From contig SFGF01000020.1 of the NCBI GenBank assembly GCA_004556655.1, positions 1 through 47,911 on the forward strand: a DNA stretch of 47,911 bases. The letters run 5' to 3'. This DNA comes from Lachnospiraceae bacterium. Its GTDB lineage: Bacteria; Bacillota; Clostridia; Lachnospirales; Lachnospiraceae. The position numbers were made by a program, and so were the translations under genes. Under the pieces are notes generated by a model. That model did no database searches. It saw only the letters and a list, made by a program, of their open reading frames with translations, and had not been told where the DNA came from. Shown in pieces: positions 39,340 to 47,693 of the stretch. How positions within the stretch are numbered: the first letter of the stretch is position 1; each line of letters begins with the position of its first letter.

Positions 39340-40617
39340 TTATACTGCTGCCAGAGCCTGATCCAGATCAGCAATAATGTCATCCACGTCTTCAATTCCC
39401 ACAGACAGACGGATCAGATCCGGCAGTACTCCGGCTTCCAAAAGTTGCTGTTCATTCAGCTGACGATGTGTATGGCTGGCAGGATGAAGAACACAGGAAC
39501 GGGCATCTGCTACATGAGTAACAATTTCTACTAACTTCAGAGCATTGGTAAATCGCATTGCACCTTCTTTTCCACCTTTCGGTCCGAAGCAGAGAACTCC
39601 ACAGACTCCGTTTGGCATATATTTCTGTGCCAGAGGATAATACTTGCTGCTTTCCAGTCCTGCATATTCAACCCATGCAACCTTTTCGTGGTTTTCCAGG
39701 AATTTTGCAACTTTCAGCGCATTTTCACAGTGGCGCGGGATTCTCAGATGGAGAGTTTCCAGACCCAGATTGGTAAGAAATGCATTCTGCGGAGACTGGC
39801 ATGCTCCCATATCTCTCATAAGCTGAACAGTTGCTTTCGTAATGTAAGCACCTTTACCAAAGCGCTGTGTATAGATGATTCCATGGTAGGATTCATCTGG
39901 TGTAGTCAGACCCGGATACTTATCTGCATGTGCATCCCAGTCGAAATTCCCACTGTCTACAATACATCCGCCCACAGAAGTGGCATGTCCATCCATATAT
40001 TTCGTGGTGGAATGGGTTACGATGTCCACACCGAATTCAAAAGGACGACAGTTGATCGGTGTGGCAAATGTATTGTCACAGATCATTGGGACCCCATGGC
40101 TGTGGGCCAGATTGACAAACTTATCAATATCCAGCACAACGCCTGCCGGGTTGGATACCGTCTCAGCAAAGACAGCCTTTGTATTTGGTTTAAAATATTT
40201 TTCCAGTTCTTCTGCCGGAAGCTCCTGATCCACCAGAGACGTCTCGATTCCGAACCGTTTTAATGTAACAGAAAGAAGATTGGAAGTTCCTCCATATACT
40301 TTTGACGCACAGATTACATGCTCTCCTGCCTCACAGATATTCGTAACTGCCAGCATGGTAGCTGCCTGTCCGGAAGAAGTAAGCATTGCAGCAACACCGC
40401 CCTCCAGATCACAGATCTTTTTTGCTACCAGATCACAGGTGGGATTCTGCAGTCTGGAATAAAAATATCCGTCAGCCTCCAGATCAAATAATTTACCCAT
40501 TTCCTCGCTGGTTTCATAACGAAATGTAGTACTTTGATAGATCGGCAGCACCCGGGGCTCTCCGTTCTTTGGTTCCCAGCCGCCCTGTACACAGATAGAA
40601 TCTCTTTTCAATGCCAT
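39340..40617 (-). CDS. metY: O-acetylhomoserine sulfhydrylase
   Basis: I chose the ATG at 40617 (425 aa, MALKRDSICVQGGWEP), with GGGG 7 nt upstream; the earlier ATG has no site. It is a Cys/Met-metabolism PLP enzyme: PIYQSTTFRYETSEEM, YFYSRLQNPTCDLVAKKICD, AAMLTSSGQAATMLAV, CDNTFATPINCRPFEFGVDI, and the PLP-lysine in VTHSTTKYMDGHATSVGG. The C-terminus has DARSCVLHPASHTHRQLNEQ. The size and these blocks fit MetY (sulfide plus O-acetylhomoserine to homocysteine) rather than cystathionine synthase. It sits between coaX and the aminopeptidase gene with short gaps. Confidence 0.93.
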   Translation of the reverse strand: MALKRDSICVQGGWEPKNGEPRVLPIYQSTTFRYETSEEMGKLFDLEADGYFYSRLQNPTCDLVAKKICDLEGGVAAMLTSSGQAATMLAVTNICEAGEHVICASKVYGGTSNLLSVTLKRFGIETSLVDQELPAEELEKYFKPNTKAVFAETVSNPAGVVLDIDKFVNLAHSHGVPMICDNTFATPINCRPFEFGVDIVTHSTTKYMDGHATSVGGCIVDSGNFDWDAHADKYPGLTTPDESYHGIIYTQRFGKGAYITKATVQLMRDMGACQSPQNAFLTNLGLETLHLRIPRHCENALKVAKFLENHEKVAWVEYAGLESSKYYPLAQKYMPNGVCGVLCFGPKGGKEGAMRFTNALKLVEIVTHVADARSCVLHPASHTHRQLNEQQLLEAGVLPDLIRLSVGIEDVDDIIADLDQALAAV

Positions 40618-40667
40618 AATGTATCCCCTTTTCATTTATTATTATACGTTTTTAGTCACGTACAAAC

Positions 40668-41432
40668 TTATCTGTTTTTTTCATAAATAATCTGAAGACC
40701 TTTCAGAAGAAGATCATCATCAAGGATTACTTTTTCTCTGCAATGAGGAATGATACTCTTTGCCAGACCACCTGTTGCCACCACTGTTGCCTTACAGCCT
40801 AATTCTTCTTCTATTCTGACAATCAGTCCATCCACACTTGCCGCGTTACTGTTGATCACACCGCTTTTCATACACTCGATGGTATTTTTACCAATCGTAC
40901 GCTTTGGTGGTACAAGATCAATCCCTGAGAGCTGCGCAGCCCTTGTTGTCAGCGCATCCAATGCAGTACGTACGCCCGGTAGAATCATTCCACCGATATA
41001 GTTTTTCTTTTCATCCACCACACAAACCGTAGTCGCGGTTCCCATATCAAAAATAATCAAGGGAGCCGGATATTCTGCGATCGCACCTACTGCATCCGCG
41101 ATCAGGTCACTTCCTACCTGTGCCGGGTTATCCATGAGAATATTCATTCCTGTTTTAATTCCCGGTCCCAATACCATCACTGAACGGTGAAGAATCTTTT
41201 CCGCTGCAATACGAACGATCTGTGTAATCTGAGGTACAACGGAGCATACGATTCCGCCGCTCAGCTTTTCAGCCCCAATCTGATAGATATCCAGAACATT
41301 TTTTATCATAATCGCATATTCCAGCTCTGTCTTGCTTCTGTCCGTAGACAGACGCTCTATAAAATATGTTTTTTCGTGATCTATACACCCGACCACAATA
41401 TTTGTATTTCCGATATCGATTGCTAAAATCAT
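40668..41432 (-). CDS. coaX: Type III pantothenate kinase
   Basis: I chose the ATG at 41432 (254 aa, MILAIDIGNTNIVVGC), with AGAGAG 7 nt upstream; a TTG two codons earlier is less likely. CoaX signatures are visible: the DIGNTN phosphate motif, ISSV-like GGIVCSVVPQITQ, MDNPAQVGSDLIADAVGA, PLIIFDMGTATTVCVVDEKK, IGGMILPGVRTALDALTTRA and ATGGLAKSIIPHC. It carries out the first step of CoA synthesis. It lies 17 bp after the pantothenate transporter gene and in the same direction as coaBC, forming a CoA supply unit. Confidence 0.95.
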   Translation of the reverse strand: MILAIDIGNTNIVVGCIDHEKTYFIERLSTDRSKTELEYAIMIKNVLDIYQIGAEKLSGGIVCSVVPQITQIVRIAAEKILHRSVMVLGPGIKTGMNILMDNPAQVGSDLIADAVGAIAEYPAPLIIFDMGTATTVCVVDEKKNYIGGMILPGVRTALDALTTRAAQLSGIDLVPPKRTIGKNTIECMKSGVINSNAASVDGLIVRIEEELGCKATVVATGGLAKSIIPHCREKVILDDDLLLKGLQIIYEKNR

Positions 41433-41455
41433 ACCCAAACTCTCTTTCTGTGTCT

Positions 41456-42094
41456 TTATTTTACTTTGTCAGCCTGCAGATTCATCTGTATCGACGGAAC
41501 AAGACGTGCCTTTACCAAAGCTGCTCCTACCGCACCTGTGATAACTGTAGAAGAAATCATCTCAAATACCGCATTAATCCCGACAAAGGTACATACAAAA
41601 ACAATTACATTTTTTCCGCCCATCAGCCCCTGCACATATTCCGTGTTTCCATAGAGCAAAATCAGTGCAGTCATAAAAAATACAGTATTCAAAAATGCCG
41701 AGAAAAATCCGGTAACTGTACAGGCCAGATAGGAATTTTTCCATCTTCTCACTGCCTGGAAAATATATCCCAGCAAAAAGCCGTCCAGAACACGTGGTAC
41801 AAATCTCTGAATAAATGCCAGAATCGGATTGATTTCAAATAATATGGCTCCCATTGCACTGGTTCCGCCTACGCCGATACACTGCAGGAAACTGGTAAGT
41901 CCAAACACAGCTCCGGCAATTGCTCCGCCTGCCGGTCCCAGGGTAATGGCACAGATTGCTACAGGAATCATATTAAAAGTAATTGCCAACGGACCGATAT
42001 TCAGATATCCTAATGGCGTATAGGCCATGAGAAGCAAAACTCCTGTCATAAGCCCGAGGATTGCAAGCTGCGTTGTTTTAGATTGTGTTGTCAT
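41456..42094 (-). CDS. panT: ECF transporter S component, probably for pantothenate (PanT)
   Basis: The protein has 212 aa and is very hydrophobic, with about six membrane segments. The first carries the ECF-type LAILGLMTGVLLLMAYTPLG, then YLNIGPLAITFNMIPVAICA and ITLGPAGGAIAGAVFGLTSF, as in PanT-type S components. C-terminal segments include VFVCTFVGINAVFEMISSTV. The gene lies between coaBC and coaX, which supports pantothenate over other vitamins. S components work with shared energising subunits (EcfA/A'/T), which are not in this window. AAGGAG lies 7 nt before the ATG. The 91-bp gap from coaBC contains a small GGGCA/TGCCC hairpin of unknown role. Confidence 0.88.
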   Translation of the reverse strand: MTTQSKTTQLAILGLMTGVLLLMAYTPLGYLNIGPLAITFNMIPVAICAITLGPAGGAIAGAVFGLTSFLQCIGVGGTSAMGAILFEINPILAFIQRFVPRVLDGFLLGYIFQAVRRWKNSYLACTVTGFFSAFLNTVFFMTALILLYGNTEYVQGLMGGKNVIVFVCTFVGINAVFEMISSTVITGAVGAALVKARLVPSIQMNLQADKVK

Positions 42095-42185
42095 ATTTTT
42101 TCTCCTTGTTATTATTCCCGCCGGAATCTTTTCCCTCCGGGATACAATACATAGATGGGCATATTGCCCGGTTTACATGTAACAG

Positions 42186-43385
42186 TTACCGTTTATCAAG
42201 CAAACAGCAAATTTTATCGAGAATCTGTACTGCAGTCTCTTCCTTGCTCAGCAATGGAAGTTCTGTTTCGTCATCTCTTGTAATCAGAGTTACCACATTG
42301 GTGTCACCGGCAAATCCGGCACCCGGTACTTTCAGGTTATTCGCCACGATCATATCCAGGTTCTTTTTCGCCAATTTCGCTCTGGAATTACCCAACATAT
42401 TTTCTGTCTCCATGGAGAATCCGCATAAAAACTGATCTGACCTCTTATGCTCTCCCAGATATTTCAGGATATCATCCGTACGCTCCAGTTCCATAAAAAG
42501 AGCATCATCCGACTTTTTAACTTTTTCCTCACTTACCTGTCTGGGACGATAATCCGCCACAGCAGCCGCTTTAATCACAATATCCTGCTCTGCAAATCTT
42601 TCTGTAACCGCCTCAAACATCTCCCTGGCTGTCGTTATTTCTACAATATTCATAAAGAGTGGTCTCGGAAGACTCGTTTTTCCGGTCACCAGAGTCACAT
42701 CAGCTCCCCGGAAACTGCACACCCTTGCAATTGCATACCCCATCTTTCCTGTAGAATGATTGGTCAGATATCTCACCGGATCCACCGGCTCCTGAGTCGG
42801 TCCGGCTGTCACCAATATTTTTTTTCCGATCAGGTCTTTTTCATATGCAATCTCTTTCAATATATATTCCAGAAGCACTTCCGGTTCCGGCATCTTGCCT
42901 GCTCCGATATCTTTGCAGGCCAACAATCCTACTGCAGGCTGTAGCACCTCAAATCCGTATTTTGCAAGGATTTTAAGATTGTCCTGTACAATAGGATTTT
43001 CATACATATTCGTATTCATGGCAGGCGAAATAATTCTTTTACATTTGCATGCTAATATGGTTGTAGTCAGCATGTCATCCGCAATCCCATGAGCCAGTTT
43101 TCCGATCACATTTGCAGAAGCCGGAGCGATCATTACTACATCAGCCTTCTTTGCCAGAGATACATGCTCCACGCTGAATTCAAAATTACGATCAAAAGTA
43201 TCCACAAGGCATTTATTGCCTGTCAACGTCTCAAAGGTGATCGGGTTAATAAAATTCGTAGCATTTTTCGTCATCAACACCTGTACATCCGCCTGCAGCT
43301 TAACAAGACTGCTTGCCAATGATGCAATCTTATATGCTGCTATACTTCCTGTCACAGCCAAAACTACCGTTTTTCCCTTTAACAT
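42186..43385 (-). CDS. coaBC: Bifunctional phosphopantothenoylcysteine decarboxylase / synthetase
   Basis: I chose the ATG at 43385 (399 aa, MLKGKTVVLAVTGSIAAYK), because the longer frame runs back across the -10 box of its own promoter. The N-terminal CoaC flavoprotein domain has TGSIAAYKIASLASSLV, the VEHVSLAKKADVVMIAPASA stretch and the PAMNTNMYENP motif. The C-terminal CoaB domain has VTAGPTQEPVDPVRYLTNHS, TGKMGYAIARVCSFRGADVT, and GFSMETENML near the end. It carries out two sequential steps towards 4'-phosphopantetheine. It is the first gene of the coaBC-panT-coaX unit, and divergent from the two satellite shell genes. Confidence 0.95.
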   Translation of the reverse strand: MLKGKTVVLAVTGSIAAYKIASLASSLVKLQADVQVLMTKNATNFINPITFETLTGNKCLVDTFDRNFEFSVEHVSLAKKADVVMIAPASANVIGKLAHGIADDMLTTTILACKCKRIISPAMNTNMYENPIVQDNLKILAKYGFEVLQPAVGLLACKDIGAGKMPEPEVLLEYILKEIAYEKDLIGKKILVTAGPTQEPVDPVRYLTNHSTGKMGYAIARVCSFRGADVTLVTGKTSLPRPLFMNIVEITTAREMFEAVTERFAEQDIVIKAAAVADYRPRQVSEEKVKKSDDALFMELERTDDILKYLGEHKRSDQFLCGFSMETENMLGNSRAKLAKKNLDMIVANNLKVPGAGFAGDTNVVTLITRDDETELPLLSKEETAVQILDKICCLLDKR

Positions 43386-43437
43386 CTTACCAATATCCTT
43401 CCTGGTTTTATTATGATCACTTAGGAAATCCATAGAT

Positions 43438-43466
43438 ATTATAGTAGCTGGTAAGACAAAAAGCAA
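43438..43466 (-). promoter_or_regulatory. Promoter of coaBC
   Basis: TTGCTT (43466-43461) and TATAAT (43443-43438) lie 17 bp apart on the minus strand, predicting a start near 43431. This places the MLKGK start codon downstream with a 45-nt leader and rules out the longer reading frame. Confidence 0.75.
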
Positions 43467-43572
43467 GTATAGGAGTGTTTAAAGGGCAATACAAAATAAA
43501 ATTTTATTCAAAACTGATGGAATAATTCTCTCATCTATGATAAAATAATTTTAACTATAGCAAATCATGAGT

Positions 43573-43609
43573 TCACTGTTTCGGACAGTGATAACCGTAT
43601 GATACGGTT
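43573..43609 (+). promoter_or_regulatory. Tandem hairpins in the leader of the satellite shell operon
   Basis: The first stem (43573-43591) has 7-bp arms TCACTGT/ACAGTGA with a TTCGG loop. One base later the second (43593-43609) has 7-bp arms AACCGTA/TACGGTT with a TGA loop. AGGAGG follows after 2 nt. An extended -10 candidate (TGATAAAAT, 43538-43546) lies upstream. The hairpins sit where they could control ribosome access. Confidence 0.6.
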
Positions 43610-43622
43610 TCAGGAGGTTTTT

Positions 43623-43922
43623 ATGGATAAAAATTATGAAGGACAGGCAATTGGAATATTTGAACTTGACAGCCTCTGTGCCTGTTTTGTAGCTCTGGAT
43701 GCAGCCACAAAAGCTGCGGACGTGAAAATTCAGGGTGTGGAACGTAACCGTTTAAAAAGCGGTGCCTGCGTAAAAATGCGCGGTAGTGTATCAGATGTCA
43801 ATGCCGCCATGGAAGTAGCTCTAGAAACAGCCAAACCTATTTCTAAAATTGTATACCACACTGTAATTGCTTCTCCGTCCCCTGACACAGAAGCAGCCAT
43901 CAATGCAACAATTTTCAAATAA
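43623..43922 (+). CDS. Satellite BMC-H shell protein 1
   Basis: I chose the ATG at 43623 (99 aa, MDKNYEGQAIGIFELD), with AGGAGG 5 nt upstream. It is a single BMC domain: QAIGIFELDSLCACFVALDA, TKAADVKIQGVERNRLK, CVKMRGSVSDVNAAMEVALE, and VIASPSPDTEAAI at the C-terminus. The pore-loop region (ERNRLKSGAC) is longer than in PduA and carries positive charge and a cysteine. It resembles the long-loop shell protein at 17845-18159 more than PduA. The gene is about 17.5 kb from the main locus on the opposite strand, with no enzyme genes beside it. It is probably an accessory tile for the same shells (inference). Confidence 0.85.
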   Translation: MDKNYEGQAIGIFELDSLCACFVALDAATKAADVKIQGVERNRLKSGACVKMRGSVSDVNAAMEVALETAKPISKIVYHTVIASPSPDTEAAINATIFK

Positions 43923-43944
43923 ACCGGGAAAGGGAGGAAATCAG

Positions 43945-44235
43945 ATGAAATACGGAGCTTTTGGAATCGTTGAAGTTCTGGGCAGTGCCAATGCTATTCT
44001 GGCAGCCGACCAGATGCTTAAAACAGCACAGGTATCTTTCCGGACCTGGGATTATAAGTGCGGAGGACATGTATGCATTTTTGTAAGCGGAGATGTCTCT
44101 GCTGTAACTTCCGCAATCGACAGTATACAGAATAACCCTCCATGTGATGTGACTATGGCAGCCGTGATCTCCAATCCATCAGAAGAAACTGTCAGACTGG
44201 TAGAAGAACGCGCTGTGCAGTTTCATTTTGCATAA
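43945..44235 (+). CDS. Satellite BMC-H shell protein 2 with pore-loop cysteine
   Basis: I chose the ATG at 43945 (96 aa, MKYGAFGIVEVLGSAN), with GGAGG 7 nt upstream. It is a single BMC domain: AILAADQMLKTAQVSFRTWD, VCIFVSGDVSAVTSAIDSIQ, and VISNPSEETVRLVEE. The pore loop reads YKCGGHV where PduA has EKIGSGL, so Cys39 and His42 would point toward the sixfold axis. Six copies could bind a metal or cluster. It resembles the GGR-pore protein at 17196-17483 (shared TW-x-x-K-x-GG pattern and EETVR tail). It lies 22 bp after satellite protein 1 and ends in a strong terminator, so the two form a two-gene operon. Confidence 0.87.
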   Translation: MKYGAFGIVEVLGSANAILAADQMLKTAQVSFRTWDYKCGGHVCIFVSGDVSAVTSAIDSIQNNPPCDVTMAAVISNPSEETVRLVEERAVQFHFA

Positions 44236-44252
44236 GACATATTTGGGCACGT

Positions 44253-44316
44253 AAAAGTTTCTTTCATACCATTGCCATCTGGTAAAATGACCTGCATCGG
44301 TATGAAAGAAACTTTT
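44253..44316 (+). terminator. Terminator of the satellite shell operon
   Basis: AAAAGTTTCTTTCATACC (44253-44270) and its exact 18-bp complement (44299-44316) enclose a 28-nt loop, starting 17 bp after the second shell gene. The run of T at the end of the stem and the symmetry suggest it works in both directions, also serving the convergent membrane protein gene. Confidence 0.8.
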
Positions 44317-44358
44317 CATCGACCCGGTTGCTTTTATTGCCCGCAAATCATATATCGT

Positions 44359-45333
44359 TCACTTTTCATCAATCATATCTATGATCGCTTTAACACTCCC
44401 AATCAGTACAAATACAAATCCCAGAATCAGATTGATCCGGACAGACCAACGATAGTTTACATTATTAACAAACGTATAAAAGATATACTTGGGGATATTG
44501 GCGAATGTTCCGCTGAGAGTTCCATTCAGGATATATCTTCCTACAGAGAATACCTCTGCCCCTGCCACGGCAAAAAACTCTGCAGCAACAGACATGGCTA
44601 TAATGATCAGCAGACGCCCTTTTTCCTGTTTTCCCCAAAACAAATCGTATCCTTTGGTCGCTGCCAGAGTGATCACAAACCCAAGCCATCCGGCAATCCA
44701 CCCGAATCCGCCTAAAAGAATCCAGGGGATTGTTCCCAGAAGAGCACCAAGAAATGCTCCTATCGTTCCCTTGAGATATGTTTCCTTCCGATCTTTTAAT
44801 TTAATCATTTTGAAACGATCCATTACATGGTTATACAAAGAAAATTCTGAAAAAGGCATCTCAATTTTCATATCCTTTTCCATCATTTCCTTCGCTGTCA
44901 TTTCGCCTTTTTTTGGTGTAAATATCTGTTGATCCTTTTCTTTGAGCTTTGGTCGGCAGGTCATTTCATACAGACATTCATTGGGTACACCACAGATTTT
45001 TCCCAAGGTTCCTGTAATCCACAGCATCATGGATTCCATTTTTGCCATTGTATTATCAGTCACCGGAAAATCCACCTGAATCGTTTGATCTGTCAGCCGC
45101 CCATAAGAGGCACCGAATTTATCCATAAATGATCTGTCAGCCAGCAATTCCTCCATTCCTCTTCTTCCTGCCTCCACGCGAAAAGTCATTCCAATATTCA
45201 TAAGAATCGTATCGTTCTGTATCCGTATGAACACAGGAAAATTTTCAAATGTTCCCCAGATAGAAGAATCTTTATATTCCATTCCATATTTCTCAGCTAA
45301 AAATATACACTGCTGTGTGATCATGCTATCCAT
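44359..45333 (-). CDS. Uncharacterised membrane protein
   Basis: The protein is about 324 aa from the ATG at 45333; the ATG at 45324 has better spacing from GGGGAGG and may be the true start. I do not recognise the family. The N-terminal ~200 residues are soluble-looking (YGMEYKDSSIWGTFENFPVF, VPNECLYEMTCRPKLKEKD, TPKKGEMTAKEMMEKDMKIE). The C-terminal ~130 residues hold about four membrane helices, beginning GTIGAFLGALLGTIPWILLG, then GWLGFVITLAATKGYDLFWG and a last pass NLILGFVFVLIGSVKAIIDM. The long open frame and the close gap to the upstream DUF2298 gene (34 bp) indicate co-transcription. Confidence 0.7.
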   Translation of the reverse strand: MDSMITQQCIFLAEKYGMEYKDSSIWGTFENFPVFIRIQNDTILMNIGMTFRVEAGRRGMEELLADRSFMDKFGASYGRLTDQTIQVDFPVTDNTMAKMESMMLWITGTLGKICGVPNECLYEMTCRPKLKEKDQQIFTPKKGEMTAKEMMEKDMKIEMPFSEFSLYNHVMDRFKMIKLKDRKETYLKGTIGAFLGALLGTIPWILLGGFGWIAGWLGFVITLAATKGYDLFWGKQEKGRLLIIIAMSVAAEFFAVAGAEVFSVGRYILNGTLSGTFANIPKYIFYTFVNNVNYRWSVRINLILGFVFVLIGSVKAIIDMIDEK

Positions 45334-45367
45334 TCCTCCCCTATACCTCCTCGTAATTCTTTTCTGT

Positions 45368-47665
45368 TCATTCAACAGAAGCTCCGAAGTCGACCTGAAG
45401 TATATAAGTTTCTGAATTATCATCCTGAAATACAACATTTCCCAATGATTTCAGCATATTTTCGTTCAAATTCTCGTATTTTTCCCGTTCCATCCGTCCA
45501 ACAAAGATATATCCCACCTGGTATTCTTCCAAAAAGCTTTTGACCAGTTCCCGGTTACTCGATGTGTAAACTGCTTCTACGATTCCGATCCTCTGATTCA
45601 GTTCTTCTGTACCACCTCTCCACAACCATTCATGAACATACCATCCCAAAATGGTCGGAAGACCTGTCATGGCCGAAACTCTCTCATAATCACTGTAACT
45701 GTCCCCATTTGCTTCCAATACTACGGGATTTCCCTCAACATTTTCATTCAGCCAACGTATTGCCGAAGCATCCTCGGCAAAATTCTTTTCCAGAAAAGCT
45801 GTGGCATCCAGTCCCTGATACTGGTCCCTGTCCCAAATCTGACCAAACCATGCATGAACGGCTGTTGCAATATAGAAGCAGCATCCGATAAAACAGACAA
45901 ATCCGAATGTGGTAATCGTTTTTCGTATTCGATGTTTTTTCTTCATCCAGTGTCTCACAAATGCGTATCCCATCAATATGCCAAACATGATAAAAGCCTG
46001 ATAAGTCAGCTTAAACATGGTGTTGGAGCGGGCATATTCTTTTTCGTAAATATCTCTTACATATACCAGTTCCGGAATCAGAATCAGTCCGATTGCTGAA
46101 AATCCTAAGATTATCCCAAAAAAATCCGAAGCTTCCGGAAGGATATCATCTTTTTTTCTGTCACGTACCACACATATCATATAGAAAACTGTAACCGAAA
46201 AAGGAAGTCCCCAGATCAACCACCACTGATATGGACGAGAATGATTCTGAGCCAATGCCACACCGTTTACAATGGTCTCAAACTGTAAAGTAAACGGAAG
46301 TGCAAACAGTCCTCCCCAGATCCACACCCAAACAGCATGAAGGATGCTGACAGCACCTGTCACTTTCATCCTCCATTTCCTGTCCGGCATCTGACAAAAT
46401 TTTAGATAATTACAATAAATAATGCCAAATCCGCCCATCACGAAATAAATCACAAAATCCCAGTAATTTGTCCAGTGAAACAGACCGATAAAGAATGAAA
46501 ATATCCAGACATACGGTTCCAGAAGTGCTTCTTTTACTATATTTTGATAAAACTTTTTATTATCTCCTGCAGGACTGTCAGACCTCATTTTATAATAGGA
46601 ATATGGATTTTTTTTACACTTCTGCACCATGGCATATATCAGACAGATTACCGTCAGAACAAACATAATATTGACAACATGTGCATGAAGATCGCCCAAT
46701 ACAAAAGAATAGGACGGAAACTCATGTATGGTCTTATCGTTCTCCGCCGGATAATAACCAATATATCTTGTGGAATTCGGGAACCAGTAGGTATAGTCTC
46801 CTTCCGGAAGATGAAAGATTTTCCGAATCCAGGGAAGCAATTTTCCTACTACCACGTAATGCATATTTCCTGCCAGTGATACCCCTGCACCGGCAAGAAG
46901 ACCTCCCAGCACTGCCAAACCTTCCCGAAACTTATGTTCTCTGTCTCGAATATCAAGAATCATCTGACGCACAAGTACAAATGGCAATGCATAGGCAAAT
47001 CCGGCTACCATAGTACGCATCAGATTATAGGTCTGTGCCACCTGTGTCCCTGTAAGTTTTGTAAGAAACACTGCAAAATACTGTCCGCCATAATAATAAT
47101 TCAAAACACCGCCGGCATACCAGAGATCCTTTGCCGGTAATGTCTCACTCCGCATCATTGCCATCATAAATCCATAATCCATGAACTTTTCTGTACCGTA
47201 AGCAGCCGGATGGAAACCTGCAAAGTAAGTCCAGATCAAAAAGAAAAAAGTGAACACAAGCTCATCATCAAGAACCGTACCTAAGCTGCCCTTAAAAAAC
47301 GGCCTGCTCGGATTTTTTTTCCGGATATGGTTGATTCCTGGCGAAATAAGCCAGATTATAAAAATCAGTACTGTCGTTATAGCTATACATACAGGAGCCG
47401 TAAACACTGCCAGCCTGCAGCAGACCAGAAACCAGATAATAAAACCACTCCCTGCAATTGCCAACACTTTTGAGACAAGCCAACCGCCATCCTTGAAAGA
47501 AGGAAAAAAACGACCAGTCAGCGGAAGGAAACCAATCCCAAGCACTAAAAGTGCCGCCCACCATTTAAGAAAAACTGCTGTGTCTTCCCCCAGCAGATAA
47601 GAGCTGCCGGCAAGAAGTATAATAAGCAAAAGTACTTTACTGCCTGTCACTATTTTTCTTTTCAT
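45368..47665 (-). CDS. DUF2298 polytopic membrane protein (YYY-type)
   Basis: I chose the ATG at 47665 (765 aa, MKRKIVTGSKVLLLIILLAG), with GGGGAG 6 nt upstream. It has at least twelve hydrophobic segments. The family-naming tyrosine run is visible in AGGVLNYYYGGQYFAVFLTK, with other conserved-looking blocks YSFVLGDLHAHVVNIMFVLT and FHWTNYWDFVIYFVMGGFG. A C-terminal soluble part follows (AIRWLNENVEGNPVVLEANG, YDYERVSAMTGLPTILGW-like, YIFVGRMEREKYENLNEN). DUF2298 proteins resemble GT-C membrane glycosyltransferases; activity is unproven. It is probably the middle gene of a unit with the fragment at the right edge and the membrane protein downstream. Confidence 0.85.
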   Translation of the reverse strand: MKRKIVTGSKVLLLIILLAGSSYLLGEDTAVFLKWWAALLVLGIGFLPLTGRFFPSFKDGGWLVSKVLAIAGSGFIIWFLVCCRLAVFTAPVCIAITTVLIFIIWLISPGINHIRKKNPSRPFFKGSLGTVLDDELVFTFFFLIWTYFAGFHPAAYGTEKFMDYGFMMAMMRSETLPAKDLWYAGGVLNYYYGGQYFAVFLTKLTGTQVAQTYNLMRTMVAGFAYALPFVLVRQMILDIRDREHKFREGLAVLGGLLAGAGVSLAGNMHYVVVGKLLPWIRKIFHLPEGDYTYWFPNSTRYIGYYPAENDKTIHEFPSYSFVLGDLHAHVVNIMFVLTVICLIYAMVQKCKKNPYSYYKMRSDSPAGDNKKFYQNIVKEALLEPYVWIFSFFIGLFHWTNYWDFVIYFVMGGFGIIYCNYLKFCQMPDRKWRMKVTGAVSILHAVWVWIWGGLFALPFTLQFETIVNGVALAQNHSRPYQWWLIWGLPFSVTVFYMICVVRDRKKDDILPEASDFFGIILGFSAIGLILIPELVYVRDIYEKEYARSNTMFKLTYQAFIMFGILMGYAFVRHWMKKKHRIRKTITTFGFVCFIGCCFYIATAVHAWFGQIWDRDQYQGLDATAFLEKNFAEDASAIRWLNENVEGNPVVLEANGDSYSDYERVSAMTGLPTILGWYVHEWLWRGGTEELNQRIGIVEAVYTSSNRELVKSFLEEYQVGYIFVGRMEREKYENLNENMLKSLGNVVFQDDNSETYILQVDFGASVE

Positions 47666-47693
47666 CGGATACTCCCCCTGTTTTACACTGTTG

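Noticed and set aside
43386..43466. 27-residue N-terminal extension of CoaBC
   Set aside because: It would begin at the -35/-10 elements of the coaBC promoter; the flavoprotein fold normally starts right at KGKTVVLAVTGS.
43573..43609. ANTAR (EutV-type) antiterminator target
   Set aside because: The tandem stems resemble that layout, but the loops are 5 and 3 nt rather than hexaloops with the conserved A and G, no terminator overlaps the second stem, and no ANTAR regulator is in the window.
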